Origin: WVYX01 sp039592335
GTDB taxonomy: Bacteria > Gemmatimonadota > Gemmatimonadetes > Gemmatimonadales > GWC2-71-9
Length of the DNA stretch: 64,000 nucleotides
Direction of reading: 5' to 3'
Assembly (NCBI GenBank): GCA_039592335.1
Contig: JBDHBX010000002.1
Span: 62,001-126,000 of the forward strand
Below are positions 1-7,919 of the stretch, in pieces (the first letter of the stretch is position 1; every line of letters begins with the position of its first letter). Below the pieces are notes generated by a model. The model did no database searches. It was given only the letters and a program-made list of their open reading frames with translations, and was not told the origin of the DNA. A program made the translations under genes and the position numbers.

Positions 1-137
1 GCGCCACGGTGATCCCGGCGGCCCCGGGCTTCTACCACCGGCCGCAGCAGGTGCAGGACCTAGTGGACTTCATCGTGCAGCGCGTACTGGACCACATGCA
101 GGTGGACGCGGAGCTGGTGCCCCGCTGGGAGGGGTGA
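1..137 (+). CDS. ubiX: Flavin prenyltransferase UbiX, C-terminal end (partial)
   Basis: The window opens inside a gene. Reading from base 3, 44 codons end in TGA at 135-137. The peptide has the conserved UbiX tail: an IPAAPGFYHRPQ stretch followed by a VDFIVQRVLD helix. UbiX makes prenylated FMN, the cofactor of UbiD-type decarboxylases in ubiquinone/menaquinone-related and aromatic-acid metabolism. Only the last third or less of the protein is visible, so the catalytic N-terminal part cannot be checked. The next gene starts 4 bases after the stop, so the two are probably co-transcribed. Identification rests on the tail motif alone. Confidence 0.8.
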   Translation, partial: ATVIPAAPGFYHRPQQVQDLVDFIVQRVLDHMQVDAELVPRWEG

Positions 138-141
138 GCGG

Positions 142-615
142 GTGCGCCTGGGCGTCATCTCCGATACCCACAACCATCTGCGCCCGGAGGTGTTCGAGGT
201 CTTTTCGGAGGTGGATCACATTCTGCATGCGGGAGACATCGGCCGCCTCGACGTCATCACGGAGCTCGAGGCGCTGGCCCCCGTCACGGCCGTGTACGGC
301 AACACCGACAGCTTCGACGTGCGCGGCACGTGCCCGCAGGTGGCCGAGGTCGAGTTGGATGGGTTCATCGTCGTGGTGACGCACGGCGACCAGTTCGGCT
401 CGCCGGCGCCCGACCGGCTGGTCGAGGCGTTTCCCCACGCCGAGATCCTGGCGTATGGCCACACGCATCAGCCGCGGCTCGAGCTGGTGAACAAGACGGT
501 GACGGTGATGAACCCGGGAGCGGCCGGCCCCGCCCGCTTCGGCCTCAGGCCGTCAGTGGGGATCATGGAGCTGGAGCCCGGTATCCCTCCCCGGGCCAGG
601 TTGGTGGAGCTGTAG
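142..615 (+). CDS. YfcE/MJ0936-family metallophosphodiesterase
   Basis: A 157-residue calcineurin-like phosphoesterase of the small YfcE/MJ0936 type, hydrolysing phosphodiester bonds with two metal ions. All metal-binding motifs are present in order: DTH (8-10), HAGD (29-32), GN (53-54), TH (80-81) and GHTHQ (106-110). The length is normal for the family, so the protein is a bare catalytic domain. The start is GTG at 142, 4 bases after the ubiX stop. The physiological substrate of this family is generally unknown and nothing here narrows it. It converges on the exchanger gene encoded on the other strand; the two stop codons are adjacent (615/616). Confidence 0.88.
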   Translation: MRLGVISDTHNHLRPEVFEVFSEVDHILHAGDIGRLDVITELEALAPVTAVYGNTDSFDVRGTCPQVAEVELDGFIVVVTHGDQFGSPAPDRLVEAFPHAEILAYGHTHQPRLELVNKTVTVMNPGAAGPARFGLRPSVGIMELEPGIPPRARLVEL

Positions 616-1602
616 TCAGCCGGTCACCACCACCCACGCGAGGTAGATCGAGAACCCCACCAGTAGGAACACCCCCTCACGGCGCGACACCTTCCAGCGC
701 GACCACATGATGGGGAGCAGGACCACGGTGAAGGCGAGGAGCACCCAGTTGTCCACGGCGCGGGAGACGTCGTGCACCCGGACCGGGAAGATCGTCGCAG
801 TCACACCCAGGATGCCGAACAGGTTGAAGATGTTGGAGCCGATCACGTTGCCGAGGGCGATGTCCGGTTCCTGATGCCGTGCGGCCGCCACGCAGGTGGC
901 CAGCTCCGGCAGGCTGGTGCCCATGGCCACGATCGTGAGGCCGATCACCCGCTCCTCCACGCCCAGCACGCGGGCACCCGTCACTGCGCCCAGCACGGAG
1001 AGCTCCGCCCCGATCGCCACCGCGATCAGGCCCAGAACGAGGAGCGAGATGTGGCGGCCCCAGGCGCGCGCTACACCCTCCTGCAGATGCGCCGCGCGCT
1101 TCACCTCGCGATCCATGGCGGCGGCCTCGGTCGTGCTGACACCGCGTCGGGCGTGATAGATCGTGTACAACACGAAGAGCAGGAGGCCGACCAAGAGCGC
1201 GATGCCTTCAACGTGTCCGACCATGCCGTTGAAGGCGGCCGCCAGCACGGCGAGTGTGGCCGCCAGCATGATCCAGTACTCGACCTTCAGGGTGTGCTTC
1301 CGCACCGGAATCGCCATCATTACGGCGGCCACGCCCAGGATGGCCCCGATGTTGAAGATGCTCGAGCCGATGATGTTGCCGTAGGCGATGTCGGTGGAGC
1401 CCCGCCAGGCCGCCCGGACGCTCACGGCGAGCTCGGGGAGGCTCGTTCCCAGGGCCACGACCGTGAGCGCGACGACGGCGGTGGAGACGCGAGCGAGGAG
1501 TGCCACGGCCGTCGCGCCCCGGACCAGGAGACTCCCCCCTAACAGCAACACGGCGAGGCCGGCACCCAGCTCGATGACCGCGAGGCCCACTTGGTGGATC
1601 AT
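616..1602 (-). CDS. Na+/Ca2+ exchanger-type cation antiporter (CaCA family, YrbG-like)
   Basis: An inner-membrane antiporter of about 328 residues. It shows the two inverted alpha-repeats that define the calcium/cation antiporter superfamily: GTSLPEL (about 52-58) with GNIIGSSIFN, and a second GTSLPEL with GNVIGSNIFN near residues 235-265. Roughly ten hydrophobic helices flank these. The acidic residues of both GTSLPE motifs, which bind the cation, are intact. I place the start at ATG 1602, which overlaps the upstream UvrC-like stop as ATGA and has CAGGAG 8 bases upstream; an in-frame start 11 codons earlier (1635) is less likely. Family members exchange Ca2+ for Na+ or H+; the ions here are not determinable. 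Confidence 0.9.
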   Translation of the reverse strand: MIHQVGLAVIELGAGLAVLLLGGSLLVRGATAVALLARVSTAVVALTVVALGTSLPELAVSVRAAWRGSTDIAYGNIIGSSIFNIGAILGVAAVMMAIPVRKHTLKVEYWIMLAATLAVLAAAFNGMVGHVEGIALLVGLLLFVLYTIYHARRGVSTTEAAAMDREVKRAAHLQEGVARAWGRHISLLVLGLIAVAIGAELSVLGAVTGARVLGVEERVIGLTIVAMGTSLPELATCVAAARHQEPDIALGNVIGSNIFNLFGILGVTATIFPVRVHDVSRAVDNWVLLAFTVVLLPIMWSRWKVSRREGVFLLVGFSIYLAWVVVTG

Positions 1603-2714
1603 GGGTGCGACTCCTGAGAGTGCCGCTCCAGCCACTCCTCCAGACCCATCGTACGGCGCAGGGCCCTGGGGTGACGGCGGAACCAGGAGAGCAGCAACAG
1701 CGTCTCGTCGATCGCCGCCGTGGGGATGGGACCGGGCTCCGGATCGCCGCCGTCGTGCTCGGCGACGAGCGCGCGGAACGCCTCGATCTCGATGGGCGTG
1801 TGCGGAGCTGGCGCGGCCGCGCGCACCGTGGCCCGTCGAATGACGTAGGCGCGGTCATCACCGTAGATGCCGGGGTCGGTGTAGACGAAGCTCAGCGCCT
1901 CGAGCGCCGCCTGCGCTCTGGTGCAGGCGGACAGCAGCCAGGTGAGGGCGTCGAACTTGTCGCGGGACCAGGTGGCGCGCTCGAAGTCCTGGGCGTCGCT
2001 CGCGGCCGTCATGGCGGCGATGATCTTCTCGAGGGGCTCCACGGTTCGCCCCTCGATGAAGTCGACTGCGACGTGCACCCGGTCGCGATACGCGGGCTCC
2101 GTGACGAACCCTGCGCAAGGCGCGGTGCAGGTGCCGAGCTCGTGGCGCATGCAGGCCGCACGATGGGGTCCCGCGAACAGGTCCTGCTGGTCGGAGTAGG
2201 CCATCGGCATCGAGAGCGCGCAGTCCCGCAGGCCCAGCTGGTCGTTCAGCACCTTCACGCTCTCCTTGAGGCGGGCGACGCCCACGAACGGCCCGTAGTG
2301 CCGCACGTCGTCACCCCCTACGGTCCCGCCCACGTAGATCTTGGGAGCTGCCCCGCCCGAAATCTTGATGAAGCCCACGCGCCGGCGCCGGTTCATGCGC
2401 ACGTTGAAGACCGGCCGGTAGCGGCGGATCTGGGCGAGCTCCGTCATGAGGGCCGCGAACTCCGAGGGCGTGTAGTCCCACCGGATGTCGGCGGCCGCAT
2501 GGAGGATGCGGGCCGCCTTGTCCTCCGGGTAGTTGGCCCGAAAGTAGGAGAGGAGACGGCCCCTCAACCGCTTCGCCTTGCCCACGTACACCACGCGGCC
2601 CGAGGGATCGAGCATGCGGTACACCCCGGGCCGGTTCTCGGCGAGCGCCGAGACGCGGCGCTTGAGCATGTCGAGGTCGCCCAGTGGGAGGGCGAGCGCC
2701 TGGCTTACCGCCAT
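1599..2714 (-). CDS. UvrC N-terminal-like GIY-YIG endonuclease, stand-alone (Cho-like)
   Basis: A 371-residue protein matching only the N-terminal half of UvrC. The GIY-YIG nuclease core is at 30-100 (GVY 30-32, YVGKAKRLRGR 43-53, and the late Glu at about 92 followed by a YRPVFN stretch). It then has the Cys-containing CMRHELGTCTAPC segment and YRDRV...FIEG of the UvrC middle region. The C-terminal RNase H-like nuclease and HhH domains of full UvrC are absent. Known stand-alone relatives include Cho, which makes 3' incisions at damaged DNA. No exonuclease domain is fused, unlike actinobacterial versions. The neighbouring mutM supports a repair context, though the operon is mixed. The 3' end overlaps the antiporter by 4 bases (ATGA). 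Confidence 0.85.
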   Translation of the reverse strand: MAVSQALALPLGDLDMLKRRVSALAENRPGVYRMLDPSGRVVYVGKAKRLRGRLLSYFRANYPEDKAARILHAAADIRWDYTPSEFAALMTELAQIRRYRPVFNVRMNRRRRVGFIKISGGAAPKIYVGGTVGGDDVRHYGPFVGVARLKESVKVLNDQLGLRDCALSMPMAYSDQQDLFAGPHRAACMRHELGTCTAPCAGFVTEPAYRDRVHVAVDFIEGRTVEPLEKIIAAMTAASDAQDFERATWSRDKFDALTWLLSACTRAQAALEALSFVYTDPGIYGDDRAYVIRRATVRAAAPAPHTPIEIEAFRALVAEHDGGDPEPGPIPTAAIDETLLLLSWFRRHPRALRRTMGLEEWLERHSQESHP

Positions 2715-3739
2715 CTCCCCTGTGCGCGCTGGCGCGAGCGAACCTGCCGGAGGTAGTGGTCGAGCGCGAGGAACTTCTCGTACACGATCACCGACTTGCG
2801 CTTCCGGCCCAACTCGGCGAGCAGTTCCCGCATCCGCCCGCGCCGCACGACATAGAAGCGGAACGTCTCGGCGAAGTCCTCCAGCGGGTGGTTCGAGGCG
2901 TAGGCGCTCACGTACCCCGACTTGGTCTTGCTGACGCGGCGGCGCTGCATGTCCACCCAGCTGTCATCGCGCACGCGGTAGGCCTTGTGCACCTCGCCGA
3001 ACACGCGCTTGAACACGGGCGTCCCGGTCCATCCCCAGTGGTGGTACAGGAAGCTGTGTCCCGCCTCGTGGCAGATGAGGCCGACCAGAGTGGTCCAGGG
3101 AATCTCGTCTCGTCCCCGGGCCTTCACCACGTAATCCCAATCGATCTCGATGATCTTGGGAAACTTGGGATCGACGCCGGACACGCCGGGGCGGAGCACC
3201 ACGCGGTAGTTCCAGTCCTTGATGCGCGAGGCGCGCAGCAGTTCCCCCACGCGCCGCAACGCTCGGGGAATGAGGTCCTGGCCGGTTGGGTCGCCCCCGC
3301 ACCAGGGGCAGGTTTTCATCCAGTCGTTCACACCGCGGCGGCAGTGCGGACAGGGCCCGTCGTATCCTTCGTCCTCCCACTCCTGCTCCTCGCCGCACCA
3401 GGGGCAGTGCGGCATGGGCGACTGCACCCCGCCGCCGCATCCCCAATCGCAGCGAGCGTCGAACCGGAAGCCCTTGGGAGCCTTCATCGGCTGCTCCGCG
3501 GAGTATCCCTCCTCGTAGATATCCGTGCCGCACCAGGGGCAGTAGCTGTAGTAGTCCGACACCACCCAGCCGCACTTGTAGCACTCCGCTTCGGTGACGG
3601 GCGGATCGTCGCGCCACACGTGTGTGCGGCCGCACCAGGGACAGTGGGGCCAGAACCGCCTGAGCTCCTGGCCGCACACACAGCGCAGCTCGGGGCGTGG
3701 GGTGGGGTGGCGGGTCTTCCGCCTACGAGTGGGACTCAT
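2705..3739 (-). CDS. Four-zinc-ribbon protein with C-terminal HEAGH metallopeptidase domain
   Basis: About 344 residues with an unusual architecture. Eight CxxC-type knuckles can be paired into four tandem zinc ribbons: Cys 20/22 with 33/36, 53/56 with 67/70, 97/101 with 112/115, and 130/133 with 144/147, mostly written CPWCG. A metallopeptidase-like domain follows, with HEAGH at 224-228 and a downstream EDFAETF stretch that could give the third zinc ligand, as in SprT-like and Peptidase_Mx-type proteins. There is no signal peptide, so it is probably cytoplasmic. I place the start at ATG 3739, overlapping the ATP-grasp stop by 17 bases; the longer open frame upstream is a shadow of that gene. 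It lies immediately downstream of an ATP-grasp ligase. Substrate and activity are unknown. Confidence 0.75.
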   Translation of the reverse strand: MSPTRRRKTRHPTPRPELRCVCGQELRRFWPHCPWCGRTHVWRDDPPVTEAECYKCGWVVSDYYSYCPWCGTDIYEEGYSAEQPMKAPKGFRFDARCDWGCGGGVQSPMPHCPWCGEEQEWEDEGYDGPCPHCRRGVNDWMKTCPWCGGDPTGQDLIPRALRRVGELLRASRIKDWNYRVVLRPGVSGVDPKFPKIIEIDWDYVVKARGRDEIPWTTLVGLICHEAGHSFLYHHWGWTGTPVFKRVFGEVHKAYRVRDDSWVDMQRRRVSKTKSGYVSAYASNHPLEDFAETFRFYVVRRGRMRELLAELGRKRKSVIVYEKFLALDHYLRQVRSRQRAQGRWR

Positions 3740-4742
3740 ACCGGGCGACGGCCTCCTGCACGATGCGGTCGATGAACGCGTAGTAATCCATGCCGGCCTT
3801 CTCAGCTGCGTTGGCGGTGTCGTGCCCGAAGGAGATGAACGGGTTGGCGTTGACCTCCACAACATACGCATCGTCATCGGGCGTGAGCCGCACGTCCACC
3901 CGGGCGTAGTCCCGCAGCCAGAGGGCGCGGCAGGTAGTGCGGCAGGTCTCCTCGATGCGCTCCTGCGCCGTCTGCGACAGTGGGCGGGCAAACACGTTCT
4001 TGATCCCCTTGCGCTCGCGATACGGCACGTCCCACTTGGCCGCCTTGGTGGCGATGCGCTCCTCGGTCCGAGTCTTGTCCTTGTCGAACACCATCTCGAT
4101 GATGGGGAGGATCTCGAGGTCGATCCCGTTCCCCAGGACGCTCACGTACAACTCCCGGCCCTCCACGAACTCCTCGGCGATGGCGGGTTGGTGGAAGGTC
4201 TCGTGGATGAAGTGGACGCGCTCCTTGAGCCCATCGAGGTCCTGCACCACGGAGGCCTGGGCGATGCCCTCCGAGGCGTCCTCCTGCAATGGCTTCACGA
4301 TCAGCGGGAATGCCAGCTCGGGCGCGTCGGCCACCTCCTCCGTGCGACGGTACGTCACGAACCGCGGCACCTTCAACCCGTGCCAGGCCAGCACCTTCTT
4401 GCTCATCGCCTTGTTGCGGGTGGTGAGCAGGGCGATGGGCGGTGACCCCGTGTAGTGGTACCCCTCCGCTTCGAGCAGGGCGGGGAAGATGTAGTCCAGC
4501 CGCGAGCGCTGGTGGAAGCCCTCAGCACAATTGAACACGAGGCTCGGTTTGAACTCGGCAAGCCGCTCGAACATGTGGTGCAAGTCGTCGTGCACGCCCA
4601 CGAGCTGGACCTCGTGGTCGTAGGCCATGAGGGCTTCCGCCACCTCGTACTCCGGCTCGTCGACCTCGGCCTGGACCTCACTCTTGAAGTCTTCGTCTTC
4701 CCACCCGTCGTTTGGCGTGTCGAATACGACGGCGATCTTCAT
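3723..4742 (-). CDS. ATP-grasp ligase, D-alanine-D-alanine ligase-like
   Basis: A 339-residue ATP-grasp enzyme starting MKIAVVFD, with the D-Ala-D-Ala ligase-like order: N-terminal alpha/beta domain, an FNCAEG region, a TRNKAMSKKVL lid start near 115-125, the Lys-containing FPLIVKPLQEDASEGI ATP loop near 150, and the metal-binding VEVNANPFIS near 300. It forms an amide or peptide bond using ATP. The sequence looks like the divergent 'D-Ala-D-Ala ligase-like' group rather than Ddl itself, and no mur or fts genes are nearby. The start at 4742 overlaps the mutM stop as ATGA, and the 3' end overlaps a four-zinc-ribbon metallopeptidase gene. A peptide-forming enzyme next to a possible peptidase may share a small-peptide substrate; that is inference. 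Confidence 0.8.
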   Translation of the reverse strand: MKIAVVFDTPNDGWEDEDFKSEVQAEVDEPEYEVAEALMAYDHEVQLVGVHDDLHHMFERLAEFKPSLVFNCAEGFHQRSRLDYIFPALLEAEGYHYTGSPPIALLTTRNKAMSKKVLAWHGLKVPRFVTYRRTEEVADAPELAFPLIVKPLQEDASEGIAQASVVQDLDGLKERVHFIHETFHQPAIAEEFVEGRELYVSVLGNGIDLEILPIIEMVFDKDKTRTEERIATKAAKWDVPYRERKGIKNVFARPLSQTAQERIEETCRTTCRALWLRDYARVDVRLTPDDDAYVVEVNANPFISFGHDTANAAEKAGMDYYAFIDRIVQEAVARYESHS

Positions 4743-5575
4743 CGCGGCTTCCCCTGGCAGCGCCAGCAGAACGTGGTGGCGCGCCCGTCGATCTCGTGCG
4801 TGGTCACGAGCTGCGCACCGCAGCGGCGGCACGGCTCCCCACCGCGCCCGTACACCTGCAGCAGATCCTGGTACGAGCCGGATTGTCCGGTCCCGGTGCG
4901 GTAATCCCGCACCGTCGTTCCCTGCGCGGCGATCGCCTCCTCCAGCACGTCCCGTACGTGTCGGTACAGCCGGTCGAGCTCCGCGCGCGTCAGCCGGTGG
5001 GCGGGCCGCGAGGGATCGATCTGCGCTCGGAACAGGGCCTCGTTCGCGTAGATGTTGCCCACCCCGGCCAGGCGTCGCTGGTCCATGAGCGCCTTCTTGA
5101 TCGCCTGCCGGGTGGCCGCCATCTGGGTGCGGAACCGGTCGGCGTCGAAGTCGGCTGCCAGCGGCTCGGGACCGATGCGCGCAGTATAGGACTGCCACCC
5201 GCGTTCGTCCAAGAGCCAGATCGTGCCCAGGCGCCGCACGTCGCGATACACGAGTCTCGCTCCGCCGCCGATGCCCGCCTCGAGGACGGCGTAGCGGCGT
5301 TGCTCCGCCGTGAGGCGACGCTCGTAGATGAGGAGGTTGCCGGTCATGCGGGGCTGAATGACGAGCCGCTCGCCGCTGGCCAGGAGCACGACCACGTGCT
5401 TCGCGCGCCGATCCACGGCCGCAATGCGGTTGCGGTCGAGGGTGCGGATCAGCCGCTGACGGCTGACTTTGCGGAGGACGTGGCGGTGGTGGAGGCGGGG
5501 AGTGGTGAGCTTGCGACCGGCGAGCATGGGCCGCAGGTCGCGCACGATCGTTTCGACCTCAGGCAGCTCCGGCAC
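4739..5575 (-). CDS. mutM: Formamidopyrimidine-DNA glycosylase (Fpg/MutM)
   Basis: A 278-residue bifunctional DNA glycosylase/AP lyase for oxidised purines such as 8-oxoguanine. It begins MPELPEVETI, giving the catalytic Pro2 and Glu3. The H2TH region carries GVGNIYANEALF near 170. The C-terminal zinc finger is complete: CRRC near 247 and CWRC near 270. The family's usual length is about 270-280, so the gene is intact. It overlaps the end of purD by 17 bases and overlaps the downstream ATP-grasp gene as ATGA, making one transcription unit likely. Confidence 0.96.
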   Translation of the reverse strand: MPELPEVETIVRDLRPMLAGRKLTTPRLHHRHVLRKVSRQRLIRTLDRNRIAAVDRRAKHVVVLLASGERLVIQPRMTGNLLIYERRLTAEQRRYAVLEAGIGGGARLVYRDVRRLGTIWLLDERGWQSYTARIGPEPLAADFDADRFRTQMAATRQAIKKALMDQRRLAGVGNIYANEALFRAQIDPSRPAHRLTRAELDRLYRHVRDVLEEAIAAQGTTVRDYRTGTGQSGSYQDLLQVYGRGGEPCRRCGAQLVTTHEIDGRATTFCWRCQGKPR

Positions 5576-6836
5576 GCGCTACCTCGCGCCACGCGATGTC
5601 GCGGCGGAACTGGCGGCCCTCGAAGGTGATGCTCTCGGCGAGCGCCCGGCTCCGCTCGGCGGCTTCGACCACGTCCCGCCCGAGGCCGGTGGCGTTCAGC
5701 ACGCGCCCGCCCGCGGCGCGCAGCACCCCTCCGTCGTCGACCGCCGTACCCGCGTGGAACAGAATTGTGTGCTGGGGTGGTCGATCAGGCAGGCCGATCT
5801 CCTGGCCCTTCACGGGGGACGCCGGATACCCCGGCGTCGCGAGCACGGTGGTTACCGCAGCCTGCCTCGCTGCGCAGTAGGTGACCGGCGGCTTCCAGGC
5901 TTCGCCCGCCCCGATGCTCCACAATTGCTCGGTGAGATCGAGGTCGGCCGCCGGGAGCACCACCTGCGCCTCGGGGTCGCCGAAGCGGCAGTTGAACTCC
6001 AGCACCTTGGCGTGCCCGGTGTCGTCCACCATGAGGCCGGCGTAGAGCACTCCGCGATAGGGTGTCCCTCGATTGGCGAGCTCGGCGAGCACGGGCCGAA
6101 TGATGTCTCGGTCGGCGCGCTCGAGCAGCGCCCGCTGGGCGATCGAGACCGGCGTGTACGCCCCCATCCCCCCCGTGTTCGGACCGGTGTCGCCCTCGCC
6201 GATTCGCTTATGGTCTTGAGAAGCCGGGAGCAGCATCACCTGCTCGCCGTCGGTGAGGGCCAGGATCGACAGCTCCTCGCCGGTGAGGAACTCCTCCACG
6301 ACGACGAGCTTGCCCGCGTCCCCGAACTTGCCGCCGAACATCTCACGCGCCGCCGTGACAGCTTCCTCGCGAGTGCTGCACACGATGGCGCCCTTGCCGG
6401 CGGCGAGCCCCGACGCCTTCACCAGCAGCGGCTCGGCGTGGGAAGCGATGTAGTCCAGCGCCTTGTGCTGGTCGGCGAAGGTCTCGCTCCCCGCCGTCGG
6501 CACGCCGGCGGCGAAGATAATCTCCTTGGCGTAGGCCTTGGAGGCCTCGATCTGCGCCGCCTCGGCGGTGGGCCCAAAAGCCTTGAGGCCCGCCTGGGCC
6601 AGGTCGTCCACTAGACCCGCCGCGAGCGGGGCCTCGGGGCCGATGACGGTGAGATCGATGCCGTGCTCCCGCACGGCGTCCACGATGCCGGCGTGGTCGG
6701 TCACCTTGATCGGCAGGTTGGTGCCGAGCTCGGCGGTGCCGGGATTGCCCGGGGCGCAAAAGACAGCGGCGGAACGGCACAGCGCCCAACAGAGGACGTG
6801 TTCCCGACCGCCGCCTCCGACGACGAGGACCTTCAC
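5559..6836 (-). CDS. purD: Phosphoribosylamine-glycine ligase (GAR synthetase)
   Basis: A 425-residue ATP-grasp enzyme for the second step of de novo purine synthesis, joining glycine to phosphoribosylamine. It starts MKVLVVGGGGREH, the PurD nucleotide-binding N-terminus. It also contains GPEAPLAAGLVDDL, the DHKRIGEGDTGPNTGGMG substrate loop and a FNCRFGDPEAQ metal/ATP motif. Length is normal. The start is GTG at 6836, sharing one base with the stop of the M48 peptidase gene upstream (TAGTG). No other pur gene is in view, so purD sits away from a purine operon here. Confidence 0.96.
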   Translation of the reverse strand: MKVLVVGGGGREHVLCWALCRSAAVFCAPGNPGTAELGTNLPIKVTDHAGIVDAVREHGIDLTVIGPEAPLAAGLVDDLAQAGLKAFGPTAEAAQIEASKAYAKEIIFAAGVPTAGSETFADQHKALDYIASHAEPLLVKASGLAAGKGAIVCSTREEAVTAAREMFGGKFGDAGKLVVVEEFLTGEELSILALTDGEQVMLLPASQDHKRIGEGDTGPNTGGMGAYTPVSIAQRALLERADRDIIRPVLAELANRGTPYRGVLYAGLMVDDTGHAKVLEFNCRFGDPEAQVVLPAADLDLTEQLWSIGAGEAWKPPVTYCAARQAAVTTVLATPGYPASPVKGQEIGLPDRPPQHTILFHAGTAVDDGGVLRAAGGRVLNATGLGRDVVEAAERSRALAESITFEGRQFRRDIAWREVARAGAA

Positions 6837-7846
6837 TACTCGTCCTTGCCCTTGCCCTTGAACGCGTCGGTGAACGCCGAGGCCGCCTTCTTGGCAGCGT
6901 CGGTCATCTGCGAGACCGTGTGCTTCGCCTCTTCAGCGTAGTGCTTCGCGGCGTCAGTGATGTCGCTGGTGAGGGGGCGCTCCTGCTCCTCCTCGCCCCG
7001 GTGCGTGAACTCCCCATCCAGTACGCGCTGGTAGGACCCGTCCTCGATCCAGCGCTCGAGCTCGGCCGCCCGCAACGTGTGGAACGGATGGGTGTGGCCC
7101 AGCATGTTCAGGATCTTGTAGATGGCGTCGATGGGGCCACCCATGTCTTCGTACTCCCGGGCCTGCTCCATGAACGTCTGCAGGTCCGTCTCACTCATGT
7201 CGCCGCCGCCGGCGAGCTTGAGGAAGACCTGCATCGAGGCGACGGGATCCTGGCTGGCGAGGAGCCCAGCCCGGTCGGACGAGAGCTCGCTCTTCCGATA
7301 CCACTCCAGCAGGGCCAGCTTGATCGGCAGCAGCACGACCCCCGCCAGGAACGGCAGGTTCTGGAACCCAAGCGTCAGAATGAGGATCGTGACGGTGCGG
7401 TAGAGCGCGTGACCGCTCATGATGTGGCCCAGTTCATGCCCCAGCAGCACCCGCATCTCATCGTCGTCCAGCAGCGTCACCGCCCCGGAGTTCAGCACGA
7501 TGAAGGGGTGATCTACCCCGAACGCGCCGGCGTTCACCAGGGGCGTTTGGGAGACGAACAGCTCGGGCTGCTCCGGCCAGTCCATGGTGGCCGAGACCTC
7601 GGTCATCAGGGCGTGGAGCTTGGGGAACTGCTTCGGCCCCACGCGCACGGCGTTGGCCTGGAAGATGAGGCGGATCCCGCGCTCACCGAAGAAGCCCACG
7701 ATCTTCTTTACTGCCTCGTTGAACCCGGGCACGGCCCGGACGGCCTGCAGGGCGGCACGATCGGCGGGGTGCTCCCACGTCACCGCCGCGATATTCTCGA
7801 GCACCTTCCGCGGCCTGGCCGACGGGACGCCTGTACCATCTGTCAT
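6836..7846 (-). CDS. M48-family zinc metallopeptidase (HtpX/Ste24-like)
   Basis: A 336-residue peptidase with the M48 zinc site HELGH at 137-141 and the third-ligand region SELSSDRAG near residue 190. Between them is a hydrophobic stretch (about 148-175) that could span or associate with the membrane. The last 60 residues are charged and Ala/Lys-rich, ending in a FKGKGKDE-like tail. There is no N-terminal signal peptide. The arrangement resembles cytoplasmic or membrane-associated M48 proteins of the COG0501 group involved in membrane-protein quality control. It is first in the minus-strand run M48-purD-mutM-ligase-peptidase-UvrC-like-antiporter. Its target is not determinable. Confidence 0.88.
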   Translation of the reverse strand: MTDGTGVPSARPRKVLENIAAVTWEHPADRAALQAVRAVPGFNEAVKKIVGFFGERGIRLIFQANAVRVGPKQFPKLHALMTEVSATMDWPEQPELFVSQTPLVNAGAFGVDHPFIVLNSGAVTLLDDDEMRVLLGHELGHIMSGHALYRTVTILILTLGFQNLPFLAGVVLLPIKLALLEWYRKSELSSDRAGLLASQDPVASMQVFLKLAGGGDMSETDLQTFMEQAREYEDMGGPIDAIYKILNMLGHTHPFHTLRAAELERWIEDGSYQRVLDGEFTHRGEEEQERPLTSDITDAAKHYAEEAKHTVSQMTDAAKKAASAFTDAFKGKGKDE

Positions 7847-7919
7847 TGCTGCCTCCGAAGTGAACGACTGACCGGCATCGTTGGGACGCTAGACCGTACG
7901 CAGGCCACCCGGGCCGGTT

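Noticed and set aside
4743..5198. N-terminal extension of the ATP-grasp ligase frame
   Set aside because: It overlaps mutM, lacks homology and ends at the MKIAVVFD start that matches the family and the ATGA overlap.
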